Source of the DNA: Isoetes taiwanensis
Lineage: Eukaryota > Streptophyta > Lycopodiopsida > Isoetales > Isoetaceae
Length of the DNA: 64,000 nt
Direction: 5' to 3'
NCBI GenBank assembly: GCA_021234155.1
Contig: JAJEKV010000025.1
Location: 974,474-1,038,473 of the forward strand
Positions 41,331 through 55,570 of the stretch are shown piece after piece (positions within the stretch are counted from its first letter, which is position 1; each line of letters starts with the position of its first letter). The translations under genes were made by a program, and so were the position numbers. Below the pieces are notes generated by a model. It was not told the DNA's origin. It worked only from the letters and a program-made list of their open reading frames with translations, and searched no databases.

Positions 41331-41783
41331 TTAGCTAATTTGTTCTCCTCGATAGCACATTAGCATGATCATGAAGCACAATGCAAGACATACATATGCA
41401 TGCTTTTTGCTGGCAGCACAAAGCCTGTTAAAAGCTTTTGTTAAATGTTTTAATTTATACACCCAAGGTATAACACAGTGTTCTTCTCTGCCATATAAAC
41501 CCATGGATGTGCTTCCTGTAGTACCAAAGCCCTGATCTGGCAGCCTATGGTAATCGAAGAACAAAATGGGTGTCAACGAACTCGCCATGCCACTGATGAT
41601 AGGCATTTCTACAAAACACGTTAATGTGAAAAACTCAGCAAATTTAACATGCAACTTGACAGCAGACGTCCTTAGAAATACTGCAAAAAGAATGGGTGCT
41701 GCAATCGCCCAAAGAGGAATCAGATCGAACAAAAAGTTGTGTTGCATTTGATGGCCATGTGTAGTGCTCCATTGAGTTCTCAA
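41331..41783 (-). CDS. Unassigned open frame with a predicted membrane segment (possible exon)
   Basis: This 150-codon open frame is not recognised. It contains a hydrophobic stretch LIPLWAIAAPILFAVFL that could span a membrane, then LHVKFAEFFTLTCFV and a second hydrophobic run LALCFMIMLMC near the C-terminus. Nearby minus-strand stretches (for example 40844-41074 and ~41100-41150) could be further exons, but no model was confirmed. In copy A the same region is broken by CAG/CTG-type differences, so conservation cannot be judged. It may be a chance frame. Confidence 0.22.
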   Translation of the reverse strand: MRTQWSTTHGHQMQHNFLFDLIPLWAIAAPILFAVFLRTSAVKLHVKFAEFFTLTCFVEMPIISGMASSLTPILFFDYHRLPDQGFGTTGSTSMGLYGREEHCVIPWVYKLKHLTKAFNRLCAASKKHAYVCLALCFMIMLMCYRGEQIS

Positions 41784-43270
41784 AAGCTCCAGATATTTGC
41801 AATTCTGTAAGAAAGCACCATATAGCCGGCCAAGGAGTTTTTAAGCTCAGACCATTTCAAGGGCTTGTTTCTCAAGATTTAGAGCTTGTTTCTTAGGAGT
41901 TGTTTTTCAGGAGCTTGTTTCTCAGGAGTTGTTTTTCAGGAGAAGGGAAATACATCTAACAGACTTGTAATGAATGCTAACATATTCCATGAGCATAGCA
42001 TGAACAAAACAATATTATTCAGAATCACAAAACACATACATATACCTTATTATTCTGTTGCATTGGACAAATTATATTCAGCTTCAAGAGTTGCATACCT
42101 TGCATTCATTGTGGGCAAATGGCTGGACCTGAGGAAAGCACCAAAGCAACATGGAACCAAACATTTAGGAAATGGAAACAAAAGACCCATGCAATCAAAT
42201 CCACTCACCTGATGTCAAAGCTGGCCTGTGTGCGTGATTGCTACCAAGGAGATTATTCTGTTATACAACACTCCAATTTGAATAAAAGCACAAAAACAAA
42301 AGGTTAGTCCCGTCTAATGCTCGTGATTCATGCTTATCCATTTAATAGAGCTTAAAATAAGGTGTTCAATAAGGATTCAAACAAACCTCTTCCAAATAAA
42401 CATAGTTATCAAAGGCTGACTAAAGGCTGCAGACATAATTGAAGATGAAACGAAGCTCCAAAATTTAACCCTAGGGTAAAGATGGTCCACGACCATCGTC
42501 AGCAACATTTGGCCTGTAACATGGGCATGCTAAAATTAATGTGTAGAGTAAAGCATGAACGACAATACTCCATTTATGCTAATTGATAGATGACCATATC
42601 CAGAATCCCAGTAGAGCCATGCTCTAAAAACACATGCAAGAAATTACCTGGAAATTGTGGATCATCGTGGCATAAATCTATCAGAAACTTAGAAGAGGAA
42701 CATCAAACCCATTTGTGTTTTGCCATATGGAAACCTCTGAATGAGCCTCTCACAGAGCCATTAAAGAGCTCCAAAGAAAACGATCTGGGCACTGACGGAA
42801 GATAATTCCAAAGACGACATTCTGGCATGCTTACTGCATAAAATCAAGGCGGCAACGCACAAAAATAGTCAGCAGAAAATTACTATTATCTGTCCTGCAC
42901 GCGTCCCTGGTTACATTCCGAATCCATGCCTCCATATCCGCCCCAAACCAAAAAAAATCATACTAAACCTTTCCCGATTTCTAGAACATCGAAAATATTT
43001 CCCGGTTACCAAATGAATTAAAACATTAGGAAAACCAATTTAAAAATAATCTTAAAAGGTTTTCGGGACCTCGGAAAAACCGAATTTAAACAATAGGATA
43101 CTATAAATTGCTCCAAAAGCCTGTAAAGCCAGGGACCGAATACTAGTTTGTTCTCATTAACTTTCCAAAATGTTGCAAGTGTAGTTTATTACATAAGATT
43201 TAGTAAGGTTGAAGGGCGTATTGGTATGTGAATTCCATAGAATGCTGATGTCAGCATATGGGGTTTGGGA

Positions 43271-44060
43271 ATTCCATGGTCTTTTTTTTTCTTTGTGCGG
43301 CGGGGTTTCTTATTGTGGAGCACGATCCGGGTGTCTTTCTTTGGAAGGTAGGGTTTGTGGCAATTTAGAGCGGCAGGAGGCGAGGCGGCGTAGCCATGAT
43401 GGCGTTCTTCCGGTAGTTCTTAGTCGATTTGCACGGCCATGGCGGAGTTGTTCCGACAGGTCCTTTTGTATGTACCATCCTTTTTCTTAGTGTGGCTTTT
43501 CTTACTATGCCGAACCGGCATGATCTTGTCTTTGGGCTTCTTCTTGTTGTGGTAGAGCCTCCTTCTTATTCTTATTCTTCTTGTGGTAGAGGTGGCCTTA
43601 TGCCGATCTTAGGCATATGAGTGAATAGGGGCGCCTGATTTACCCTGTCAAACTACACGAAGCGACAAGATGCTATTTGAGCATTTGAGGTATATTTCCA
43701 CATTTATGTATGATTTTAGATGGATAAGAAGTCCGGCTATGTCGGATCTTGTAGTGAAGTCCGGGAAGAGCTTGGAGACAAGGGAAAGGGCAAAAAGCAG
43801 GGGGAATGGTGCGTATTTTTATCATTGGTTTTAACAATATAAATACTTTGACTTGTAAAAATGGAGACCCAACTTCCATGTTGTAATGTGGGTCACACTG
43901 GTAATGGAGTGCGGGAGTTATGGCGGGGTTGTTTGAGCATTTGTTGATGTACATGTGTTTTCCTTGGTCTATTGTTTTGGGGCTGTTCATGTGAGATGGG
44001 AATGGGCATACGAGTTATGGTAGTATTGTTTGAGCATCACATGTGATGTGCTTGTGTTTA
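43271..44060. other. Copy B stretch dense in CAG/CTG-to-CG differences
   Basis: Compared with copy A at about 27650-28440, TCTGG, TCAGA, CCAGAACTGG and similar strings read as TCCGG, TCGGA and CCGAACCGG here, with small indels. The flanking sequence is almost identical between copies. No gene in this stretch. Confidence 0.7.
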
Positions 44061-44814
44061 TACTCGATTATGGCGAGACCTCATATTAATATTAATGAAT
44101 AACCACTTTGACATGTTGCATCTTTCTTTTTTGTAATTGAATGTAATCTGTTTAAATCTGAGCGATGTAATTGGGAAGTCAATCTCTTAGAAATCATGGA
44201 CTTGGGGACCATTGTCCCCAAATCATAGTGTGACGTGGAAAAGGGGGTTTGACCCCAATTTATTTTCCAGCGGACGGACCAGGATGATGGAGAGGGAATA
44301 TTTTGGAGAATATTCCCTGCATCTATGGCCAGGAATGAGTGATTATAAGGAATGAGCGATTATCTTCTTGCAAGAAACTTCTATAAAAAACTCTTTAGAT
44401 GTTATTTTGTAAGTATTACCTTTTAGGTACCCTTATATGGGATGCGACCATTTGATAATTGTTTGGCTATGCATGAAGATTGTCAGACATGATGGGCATA
44501 AGGGTATGTTATGAATCTTTAAGACCTCTTGCAAAAAACTTCCATAAAAAACTCTCTAGATGTTATTTTGTAACTATTACCTTTTAGGTGCCCTTATATG
44601 TGATGCAAGCATTTGATAGTTGTTTGGCTATGCATGAAGATTGTCCGACATGATGGGCATAAGGGTATCTTATGAATCTTGCAATTTTCAACCAATTCTT
44701 CATGCTTCAATATGATTGCTTGGAATATGTAAATGCACTTACTTAATTTTCCTAATATTATTGCTTTGAAACTAGAGATGAAGACGACAAAGGGACAATT
44801 CCAACTCATACGTT

Positions 44815-45425
44815 ATTCCCATGTAATGTTAGCATACTAAAAGACGAGAATATTCAAGAATCTTGGTGTAAGTGAATCTTGACAGAGTATTGGGGAATTT
44901 AAGTGAATCTTGGTGAAATATAAGAGAATCTATATGGAATCTTAGAGAATCTTGAGGGGATCCTTCTCAACCTAAGGGAATAATGAAGGAACTTATGAAT
45001 TGAAAAAGGACCTTGAAGAATGAGAGAGAATATGTAGGAATCATGAAAATATGAAAAACATCTTGTGGAATGTCGAGGGAATCTAAGGGAACCGTGATGA
45101 AATTTTAGAGGACACTAAGGGAATCTTGGACAAAATGTTAAAGAATATCGATGGGAAGCTTGAGGATGAAAATTTAAGAGAATCTACGGGAGTGCTAAAG
45201 GAATCTAGGGAGCATCTTCTACACTCGATGTCACGTCTTATCGAACTCTGGAGGAATTTGAATGGATCGGCTATAATGTTGGAAAGTCTCAATGGAGTCT
45301 TGAGAGATCTAATGAAATCCTTACAGGACGTAAGGGAATCTGGGGAATGTTGAAGAATGTGATACATCTAAAGGGATATTCATGGAATTCTAGGGAATTT
45401 AAGGAATATTGAAGAAATCTTGACG
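44815..45425 (+). repeat. Degenerate GGGAATCT-rich repeat (copy B)
   Basis: Counterpart of 29190-29800; same irregular GAATCTTGG / AGGGAATC phrases. Confidence 0.75.
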
Positions 45426-46523
45426 CTAAGACCTTCATATCTTATTTTATGAGCTTAGCTTCACATTTGATTTAACTTTGTGTTCTTTTTGATATTTTCG
45501 AAATGATTTTCATGAGTAGGCCCATGACAGTATCTGACTTTCGCTTTCTCTTTGGCTTTTACTTCAGACTTTCATTGTAATTTTTCAGTTGATTTTGCAT
45601 AAAAGGCGACTATGGCAATTCCTAGAATAGATACATTCAAGTTGATGTAGTCCCTACATATGACTTTGACTTTATGTTTAAGTCTCAATTTGGAGTTGAT
45701 TTTTGGTTTGGAGTTAATTTTTTAATGGGTTGGCCTCCCACTCAGCTATCTACATTCGTTAAATTAGATAGAGTCGCTTACAGAATCTCAAGAAATATAA
45801 ATCTAACAGTACAATATTTCACATCTAGCATAAGAAGTATTTTGGACTACAACAACTAAGAAGTATTTTGGACCACAAACTTTGCACTCACTTATTAGAC
45901 AACAGTTGGCTTCATATAGTCCTTAAATAACAAGAACAAGGGTATGTAGCAAAATTCTAAGGTGGTATAGGATGATCATGAAAAGTTGGCAACCAAATTT
46001 GATGAGCTCAAATAAGGGATAAAGGGGTCCATCAGCATCTTTGGCCCAATAAATGAGAGGAAAACCTACAAAATAAGATTGTATAGATCATGATGACGTA
46101 ATTTAAAAAAGAAAAAGAAAAAGGAGGGGGGCTATGTCAACTATACCCCTTTTTTTTTTCAATTGTTGGTTGAAGTTTCGAACAAATAAGTTGCAATGTA
46201 AAGTCAAATGTGGTGTACTGTTAAACATGTTGACATCTTAGGACATTTAAAAATATTATTCTTTTTATTCTATTTTATAATGTTATTCTAATTTATTTCT
46301 ATAATTAATGTTGTAGATAACAAGAATGTAGGAAAATGAGCACTTCTTAAGGTCTTGGGACTTTGTATCTTGATTAAAGGTTTTGCATGCCATTCTACAT
46401 TCAGATAAATCATAAATGTTCTATCCCATTCTATTCCATTCATAAACATCATGTCTTCTTTTATGTTCACCTGTACATACAATTCCTTTGTTCTGTTTTC
46501 CAGTTCATATCAATAAGGATAAT

Positions 46524-47684
<1,161 letters not shown>

Positions 47685-47773
47685 CTAGCTCTGTTTTTGC
47701 CCTTTGCTTCTTTGTATCCTCACGCAATCTGCTACGTGGGCTCTTTTAGGGCCGCATATCCCTTATTGCGCTA

Positions 47774-48001
47774 CGGTCCACATCGCCTTGTGTTTATCAC
47801 CTGGATTTCTGAGAATAGCTATTGGCCAGCAACTTATCTTATTGTATCTCGGTCCACATCGCCTTGTGTTTATCACCTGGATTTCTGAGAATAGCTATTG
47901 GCTAGCAACTTATCTTATTGTATCTCGGTCCACATCGCCTTGTGTTTATCACCTGGATTTCTGAGAATAGCTATTGGCCAGCAACTTATCTTATTGTATC
48001 T
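47774..48001. repeat. 76-bp tandem repeat, three copies, just upstream of GGPP synthase (copy B)
   Basis: CGGTCCACATCGCCTTGTGT starts at 47774, 47850 and 47926. Copy A has one unit only (32157). The expansion therefore happened after, or independently of, the large duplication. It lies ~115-340 bases upstream of the GGPP synthase start codon, where promoter or 5' untranslated sequence is expected. Confidence 0.95.
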
Positions 48002-48450
48002 CGTCAAGACCCAACTTGTTAAGCTATAGGCCTATCTCGGGTAGGCGTTTTACTTGCTTCTGCTGGACCATAAGGTGTAAGCAACTGTTCTTGTAATTGG
48101 TTAGATTTTATAGCCTACAGAACAGAGTACATAAGATAGGAATCGGTCTTAACCAAAAGCATTATCTGTCTTAACCAAAAGTCTTAACCAGAAGATAGGA
48201 ATCTGTCACCATAAAGTTAAAAGCTTGGCAGAATTATTCATATGCCTTGTTAGAACTTGAAAATGAGACGTTAAATTTGTTTACAATGACAGCTAGCTAA
48301 GCAAACCAAAAAGGCAAAGTGTTTTTATGGATCAAGCACAGGGATTGTTGTGTAAAACACCAGAAACAGAACAGAAAGCATAGAAGAAAACTACAGAAAT
48401 CCTCCTTTATTATAAAATTTTGTTGTATGTCTGTCTTCAACCACGCCCTA

Positions 48451-48506
48451 GATCGGACGGCTTAGATCTAGGGTGGATTGATCGGACGGCTTAGATCTAG
48501 GGTTGA
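48451..48506. repeat. 29-bp direct repeat, two copies (copy B)
   Basis: GATCGGACGGCTTAGATCTA begins at about 48452 and 48481; the same pair is in copy A at 32672 and 32701. Confidence 0.9.
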
Positions 48507-50024
48507 AGAGAAGGGTTTCTCAGGGGAGAGCTTCCGGCGCCATAGCGGGTGCTTCTGGCCATAGCGGGTGCATAGCGGCGGCTGCTTCTGAGCAGAATCG
48601 GGAGGAGAGCTTCTGGCTGCTTCTGTTCATAGTTGAGATCACGATCTGTTGGGAGCTTTTGTTTTTTCATCCTCAACCAGTTGTCCAATCCTTTGCTATC
48701 ATGTTTCCTTTGTTTTTGCGAATCAGGTTTTTTCACAGGGGATGTCGGATTTCCACAGGGGATGCGATGATAGAACATGATATGAAACTGGCAGAGTTCA
48801 TGATGGATAGCACAGGAGCGACAGAGAAGCATAGCAGTACATTTTCCAATATGGCAAAAAGAGAAGCATAGCAGTACGTTGCATCAGAGGGCATAGCAGT
48901 ACGCTGGGCACCGTTACTAGTTAACATATGAATTAAACTGGAGGAACCTTTGTCGTCTCTGTTTTATTCAATGAAGTTAATGGTGGAATTACACTGTAAG
49001 CAGCCCAAGAACTTTAATTTTGTGTCAATGGCAGGGGGCTACGATAGTCAGACCGTTGGTATCAGAATAGGGCCTCCAAAAGCAAGCAAGATGTTCGAAT
49101 CCTGCTCTCTTCTGGTAGACATCTAGCTGTGGAAGATCTGGCGGAAGGATATGGGCTGCAGAATCAGTTTACAGTTTCATTACAAGCAACTTTTGTAGTT
49201 CTGAGGTCTTTCCAAGCAAATCTGACGCAGAAAATGTCGCCTCCAGACAAGCTGATGGGTTATCCGGTGAAGCAAGCACTCCTAATGAGATAAAGTCTGG
49301 CTATGCGCCTCTGTTTGCCCTGCTACAGGTTTCATTTGCATCCGCAGGTTAGGTAATGCTGAAGATGACCCAGGGGTTAAATTCGGTGAAGAAATAGGAA
49401 GATGATTCTGGACTCATAAACTGGAGCGTATGATATGGGCTTTCCATCATATAATCAGAAATAGTTGCTCAGAAAGCAGTTATGCCGGACATTTTTTGGC
49501 ATAAACCAAGAAACTTCCTTTGAAGAAATCAGGACATTATATGCCATAAGATCGTCTCTCTAGGTTCGTCTTTCCTCTTTTGTGGCGGACCGATAAGCCA
49601 AAGCAAATCAACCAAATGCTAGATGACAGAAAAATCATCTCTCGGTTAGGGAAAAGAAGAAGGGGTTAGGTGCATTCCCATTACGCTAAAAATGGCCGGC
49701 ACCTGTGACACCTGCCACCTTGCAAGTTACAGGCACCGGAGGAGCGTTCCCATTCCACAACCCGACTTTGATTTTGCTGATATGGCACAGGTCCGGAACT
49801 CCAATTCAGATGGATTGGAAAGCTTCTGAATACCCTAAATCAGAACTGAGTTTGTCTTCTAGCAAGATTTCATTTGTCGTCTTTCTGATTTCGTTTGTCT
49901 TCTTCCTCAGAACTGGCCAAAACGCATCACAGGTGCAATAGGAATCGTGGTCTTCAGAAACCGGCAACTGGGTTCAGGAAATCGGTGCTTAAAATTGCCG
50001 GTGCTGGCTAATGGGAATACACCC

Positions 50025-50106
50025 TTAACCACCCCTGCGAGGCTGTTACAGCCAGTAAATGGGCGAGCCCATTTACAGGCTGTAACAGCCAAGCAGGGGT
50101 GGTTAA
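50025..50106. repeat. 40-bp-stem inverted repeat with 2-base loop (copy B)
   Basis: Same hairpin as 34246-34327, apparently unchanged between the copies. Confidence 0.92.
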
Positions 50107-51431
50107 CCCCTTTAACCGGCAGGCTGGCCGATCAAGAACACCAAGCCTGCACCATACCTGCACCTAGCCTAGTTTATCATCCCTAGCCTGGTTTATCAGC
50201 GTCCGAGCATGGTTTATCATCCCCTAGCCTGGTTTATCAGGCCCCGAAGCTAAAACCAAGGCAGACCAAGGCCCCGAAGCTAAAACCAAGGACTCAGCCC
50301 ATTTTGCCCTATCACCGGATTGAAACAGACGGCCATGATCAACCGGATCAAAAGGCCTGCCGGTTAAAAGCCCAAGAACCTGCGAACATGCCCGATTTAC
50401 AAGTTGAATTGCTTGGAGCGTGGCGATTTACAAGTTGAATTGCTTGCAGCGTGGCAAATCTACTCTGTTATGCCTTTATGACTCACGCTTTTCGACACGG
50501 ACGCTGACATTAAGGCGCACATCCATCGAGTGCACCTCACCCCAAAAATTCAAATTTTGAGTGGAAACCCTTCCCGATTTCCTTGCATGATGGAAATTAA
50601 GAAGGGTTTCCACAGGAGGAGGAAAATAGGAAGGGTTTATGCACGAGGAAAATAGGTAAGGTTTTCACATGAGGAGGAAAATAGGTAAGGTTTCCACATG
50701 CAGTTAGAAATTCCATGGGGTAAGATAAACTAAAAATTGAGACCCCAAAGGCACAATAGAGGAACCGCAAAAAACTACCTCCAAGCTTGTGAAAAAAATC
50801 AAGAGATTGAAACAAGTAGACCATGATATTAAACATGTGCAAATGACTTTAATACACAAAAACAAAAAGCTAAGACATCTTTGGGGTTGACCAAAGGCAA
50901 ACAGGCTAAAATAGATAGATATATAGATAGTGGTCCACAGAGAGGTAAATATCGGGACACTATTATACTTGAATCGACTTTAATCTAAAAATTCGGCACT
51001 TAACACCCAACTATAACATGGAACTTCTTGCGAGGTACAAATTATGGGAAGTCCCGGTTTTAATGTTAAAAAGCTGATTAAAAGGCTGGCTCCCATAAAT
51101 ATCTCTGAAGCTCCCTTTGTACACTAGGTGTTGTCAAGCTCAAGAATGCGATTATGCCCTAGATAGAACACCAAAGCAAAGGCAATTTTTTATACAACCT
51201 AATCTATGCTTTTGACGGATCATAACATGCCGCTCGCCAAGGCACATATCGGTTTGCAAACTTAATCCCTCCTTAAGGTGAATCCAACTGAAAAAGGTGA
51301 AAGAGGTTCTAAGTGGATTGGCTATTACAAAGATTTGATCCTAAAAGTAAGCTAGCTCTCTGACCAAGAAAAATGTGACTTGAATTTAAAGCAAAAGCAT
51401 AGTAAGACTTTAAATGAAAGATGCAAATTAC

Positions 51432-51821
51432 CATGGAAAATTCGAGACATTTCTCTTGGGAATGGTTTTACAGGCATACCGCTCAGTGCAAAGATAGGTT
51501 GTTCCAAACTGCCCCTGCCCCAATTTTTTCACCATGACATACAGATCCCTCACATTTTCCATAGCCCTATGGTTCTATATCAGCACTGTTTTCCTTTGCT
51601 TCTGCCCCGACTGGGTTCGCTGCTTTCCCGTCCCTAGGAAAAAATGTATTCGTTTGAGGAGCCTTATCCTGTGTTCTGAAAAGCTCTTCAAAAATTTGTT
51701 GCCTGATAAGTGAAGAATCAAGAGTATCCCTTGCCTCACATTTACGACAGCCACAGAAGGATCCAGCAGCTCTGGAACTAAAGTAACTCTGCTCCAACAT
51801 CGCTAGCATCCATGCCGCCAT
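51432..51821 (-). pseudogene. Calcium-dependent protein kinase (CDPK) first-exon fragment, copy B
   Basis: On the minus strand, 51432-51590 reads [18 protein letters not shown], then [10 protein letters not shown] and [11 protein letters not shown], ending at a donor-like CATG|GTAATT. This matches the start of plant CDPK kinase domains: the NIRDLY-type lead-in, the Gly-rich ATP loop GQGQFGTTY and the YACKxI lysine. The stretch between CTE and YACK is about seven residues shorter than usual. A TAG lies in frame just upstream (near 51580). The upstream open frame 51567-51821 (MAAWMLAMLEQSYFSS, CGCRKCEAR) is in another frame and may or may not be its N-terminal part; it lacks the usual MG myristoylation start. 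No later kinase or EF-hand exons were found, so this looks like a truncated gene copy. Confidence 0.6.
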
Positions 51822-52759
51822 GTAAGCAAATGTAAAAAAACATTGGAATCGATACTGGCTCTAAATATGTATATGTCTGGATGGAGCCGACTCAGCAAAC
51901 TGGCATCAGGCCCTGCCATTTCGAAGCTATACAATATCAGCCATATCTGGCCTGTCGATTTATACAGGCCTCAAGTTTTTTCAGCATCAAATCGCAAAAT
52001 CGCAGGTACATAAGCTTCGGCTGTTTTTATGCATACAAAAATGCCGAATCAGTACATCCTGAGCCTGTTTTGGATGTATGCAGTTATCTGCAAAGCACGA
52101 ATTCGATGCCATGGTCTACTGACCTTCTGCACAAAAAGCTACTACAGAGTATCCCGTCACAAAATCGAAAGCAAAGGGTTTGTAGCGTTGCTTCCAAGCT
52201 TGTTCGGCCATGCCTCCAAATCGTCCCAAGGTAGCCGCAATCTTTGGAAATAGTGGTGACATGGTTACAGATCTTAGCCTAAATCGATTTTCAAACAGCC
52301 CTAAATCGATTTCTAGAATATACTTCTAACCATACATGTAATTTTGATGCCAGATTAAATTTCTGTGGAATAACTCACCGGGAAGAACTTCTAAAAACTG
52401 CCATAGCGCTCAAATGATCTAAGCATCAATCTGGGTTGGAAAGTTCGTCACAATAGAAACAAAATCGATTCCTTTTCGATAAACAAATGCTGAACAAATA
52501 AAATTTTCAGCATGAATGCTTATGTAGAAAATTTGATTAATTTTTTATCTGAAAATGCTTCTAGTTTAGATAAACCGATCATCCCTAGGAAGGAAGAGCT
52601 AAGAACTAGATAAACCATCATCCCAAATAAGGAAAGCTAAGAACGAGAAAAAAGCTTCCAAGAAAAGCTATTAGAAGGCATTTGTAAGAATTAAATTGCA
52701 TCAGATTAAATCCTCAAGCATCACACCCACCAAAAAAATTATTTTGTGATTTTGTTTCT

Positions 52760-53275
52760 TTCGATTGGAAACCCTCCTAGTTTTCAAATGAGATGGAAAC
52801 CCTTCGAAGCTTCAAGTTTGGAAACCCTTCCGTGTTTTAGGGAAAATAGGAAGGGTTTCCACTTGTATCGGTTTTCAACCCCAATCGGAGGGAGATAATT
52901 TGAGCGTTTTTACCATGCAAAATAAAGTTAAAAAAATAGACATTTAAAAACAAATGTACGCCGATTTGGGTTGCCCTCTCATGGAAACCCTTAGATTTTT
53001 CATAGAAACCCTTTCGAATTTTCTTTTTGATTTTTCACGGAAACCCTTCGCCCTTTTGATTTTCCATGGAAACCCTTAGGCTTTCAATAAAACCGGAAGG
53101 GTGTGCCCTAAGGGTTTCCATGTTTCCTTTTTGAAATCACGTAAATTAGGAAGGGTTTCCACGGAAAAATCTAAGGAAATCACGTAAATTCGGAAGGGTT
53201 TCCATGGAAAATCGGAAGGGTTTTCATCTTTGGAAAATCATTCTAGGAAAAATGGGAAGGGTTTCCACGAAATTA
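52760..53275. repeat. Dense GGAAACCCTT / AAGGGTTTCC motif cluster across the right duplication edge
   Basis: At least twelve occurrences of GGAAACCCTT, its reverse complement AAGGGTTTCC or one-base variants occur in both orientations, spaced 15-50 bases apart. They begin inside copy B and continue past its right edge (52934) to the third GGPP synthase scrap. This resembles, but is not, the plant telomere repeat. Confidence 0.8.
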
Positions 53276-53298
53276 TATTTTTTTAGAATATTTACTTA

Positions 53299-53611
<313 letters not shown>

Positions 53612-53784
53612 TAAACAAGAAAGGGGACTCAGGAAAACTTTGGATTGAACCAACCGAGCAGAGCGGGATCAAGGGTGCCATTTTGAACCGCACAAAAGGA
53701 GAGTTGTTTGTAGCATTGGCATGTCACATAGCTTCTTCTTCCAAGAGTCTCGGAAAACCAACTCGTTAGTCATTCCGGATTTTG

Positions 53785-54135
53785 GAATGAAAGACTTGGA
53801 CAAACAAACTTGAATAATTTAAGGCTGATGGTAAAACATGGTCTGATTACTGCAGAAAATATGAATGATTTGACTTGTTTGGGTCGCATGCTACTGAGCT
53901 GCTCAAGCTCGTGCACAATGATTTATGCAGTCCACTCAACATGCGAAGCTTGCAGGGAAGAAGATACTTTATAACATTCATAGATTATTGTACTAGAAGA
54001 ACAAAATGTTATTTTCTTAAGTCCAACGATCAAGCATTTGCTGCCTATAGAATGTATGAAGCATAAGTTGAAAGAGAGACTGGCAAGAAATGCAAAAGGT
54101 CGGACAGAGGAGGACAATACATGGCATGCAAGTTT
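53785..54135 (+). pseudogene. Ty1/copia retrotransposon integrase remnant
   Basis: Fragments read LNNLRLMVKHGLITAENM (the region just before integrase in copia polyproteins), then LLKLVHNDLCSPLNMRS, GRRYFITFIDYCTRRT and YFLKSNDQAF (start of the integrase catalytic core). After a stop comes ERETGKKCKRSDRGGQYM (the core region with the D-x-G-G motif). Gag, reverse transcriptase and LTRs were not recognised, so it is a short degraded piece. Confidence 0.85.
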
Positions 54136-54485
54136 TGAGACCCAAATATTACAAAGGCCATTTCAAAATAAACAAGGTGCTATGCACGGAGGGTTGCCCT
54201 CCATGGCCAGAGGGTGAAGTGGCTTAAATCATACTTGAAAGTCATGTTTTTACAATCAATCAAAATTGCTATTTCAAAGCAATAGAGTACTTGATACCAC
54301 GACTTCATGAGGATTGGTCTGAAGAGATCTTTGGGTGCTCAGTATGGATTTGGACTTTGCAGACGATGAGTGCATGATTTGAAGTACAATCGTGCTTCTT
54401 GGCATATCATTTCTTAGACTAACGGCACAATAGCTACTCCAGACTGGCCAAATCCAAACCAAAATGAACATTACATCCCATATTT

Positions 54486-54560
54486 TTTTTTGTCCGGCGC
54501 CAGGAGGGAGGAGGGCTCGCGACTCTCGGACGCTCTTAAGCCGCAAAGCCGACTCAACAA
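54486..54560 (-). mobile_element. Possible SINE / tRNA-derived scrap with A-rich tail
   Basis: On the minus strand a GC-rich segment with a degenerate B-box-like string GAGTCGCGAGCCC leads to GGCGCCGGAC and then a run of nine A. The base composition differs sharply from the AT-rich surroundings. No A box could be fixed. Confidence 0.3.
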
Positions 54561-54749
54561 TTACATCACGTAAATGGCCTCCATATTAAAAATTATGTAG
54601 TACATTGCCACCTCACCAACTAACGTTAATAGGTCATCCTCTTTAAATGAACGGCCAAAATGAAAGCCCTAAATGTACAGAAGGTCGAGATCAAAAGCCC
54701 CAAATCCTGCACCTTCCTAACATCATCCTAGGCACATTTGACGGCCAAG

Positions 54750-54754
54750 ATTTC
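54750..54754. repeat. Left target-site duplication ATTTC
   Basis: Directly abuts the TG end of the left LTR; matched by 60544-60548. Confidence 0.85.
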
Positions 54755-55556
54755 TGATACGCTTTCAGGGGAAAGCTTAAAGACGTAATTACAACAATTG
54801 CACAGACAATACAAAGAAAACAGTCTTTATATATGAGCAATAGCGTTGGTTTCCACAACCAATGGATTTGGGCATCCAGTTCTCCACCCAACCGGATCCA
54901 GATAAAACTTAAGGCAATTTCCAAGGGAAGAATGAAAGGAATTGGTCACAGCCTATTATCCCTTCAGCTTGTGAGCAATCCGATCTTACAATGGTTCTGG
55001 GCTTGGATAGGCTCAACACAGCCTAAAGCAAGAGATGGAATCAATCACTAGTTTCACAGGGAAGGTCATGGCTAGTATTCCACTTGCAGAATTCTCAACC
55101 ACTGTCCGTAGCTGCTGGTTGGTTCGGATCAGATCACTAAAGGTTGAGTTTGTGTCACAGGTCCCGGAATGAAGAGCAACGCAGCCTAAACCCACAGCTG
55201 GTGCCGGAATCAGTGTCAGCGGCTATCTGGCTGTGTTCCCTCGGAACTGGACGTTGTCTCCTTTTGTAACAGATCGGGCCTTTGTGTCCGCAAAAAGGTC
55301 TCCGCTTTTGCTATTTCGGTCACCTCCCTGCAGCTTAATTTGCATGAAGTCTATTTCGTATATTTTCCCTTTTCCTTAAGATAGGATATTTTCCTTATCT
55401 CTTAAAAATATCCTCCCTTTCTAATGGTTGATTGAAATAATATCTTGCCCCCATGTTCCTTGGTATCTTGACCTTGTAACCATTGTTTTTCAAAATACCC
55501 CATTGCCTTAGTTATTTTCTTCTCTGGACCACACCCCCTAGCATGCCCCCGTATCA
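54755..55556 (-). repeat. LTR 1 (3' LTR of the array)
   Basis: 802 bp, TGATACGC...CCCCGTATCA on the plus strand, with TG/CA ends. A TATA-like TATATAAAG (minus strand) lies near 54830, about 75 bases from the end of the LTR, so R and U5 are short. Confidence 0.9.
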
Positions 55557-55570
55557 ATCCATCCCTTCTT
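55557..55570 (-). other. Polypurine tract
   Basis: AAGAAGGGATGGAT on the minus strand immediately precedes LTR 1. This is the site used to prime plus-strand DNA in LTR elements. The same string adjoins LTR 2 at 58070-58083. Confidence 0.75.

Noticed and set aside
52760-53275. Interstitial telomere repeat
   Set aside because: The repeated decamer GGAAACCCTT resembles the plant telomere unit CCCTAAA only in part and is not arranged in a 7-bp tandem array.
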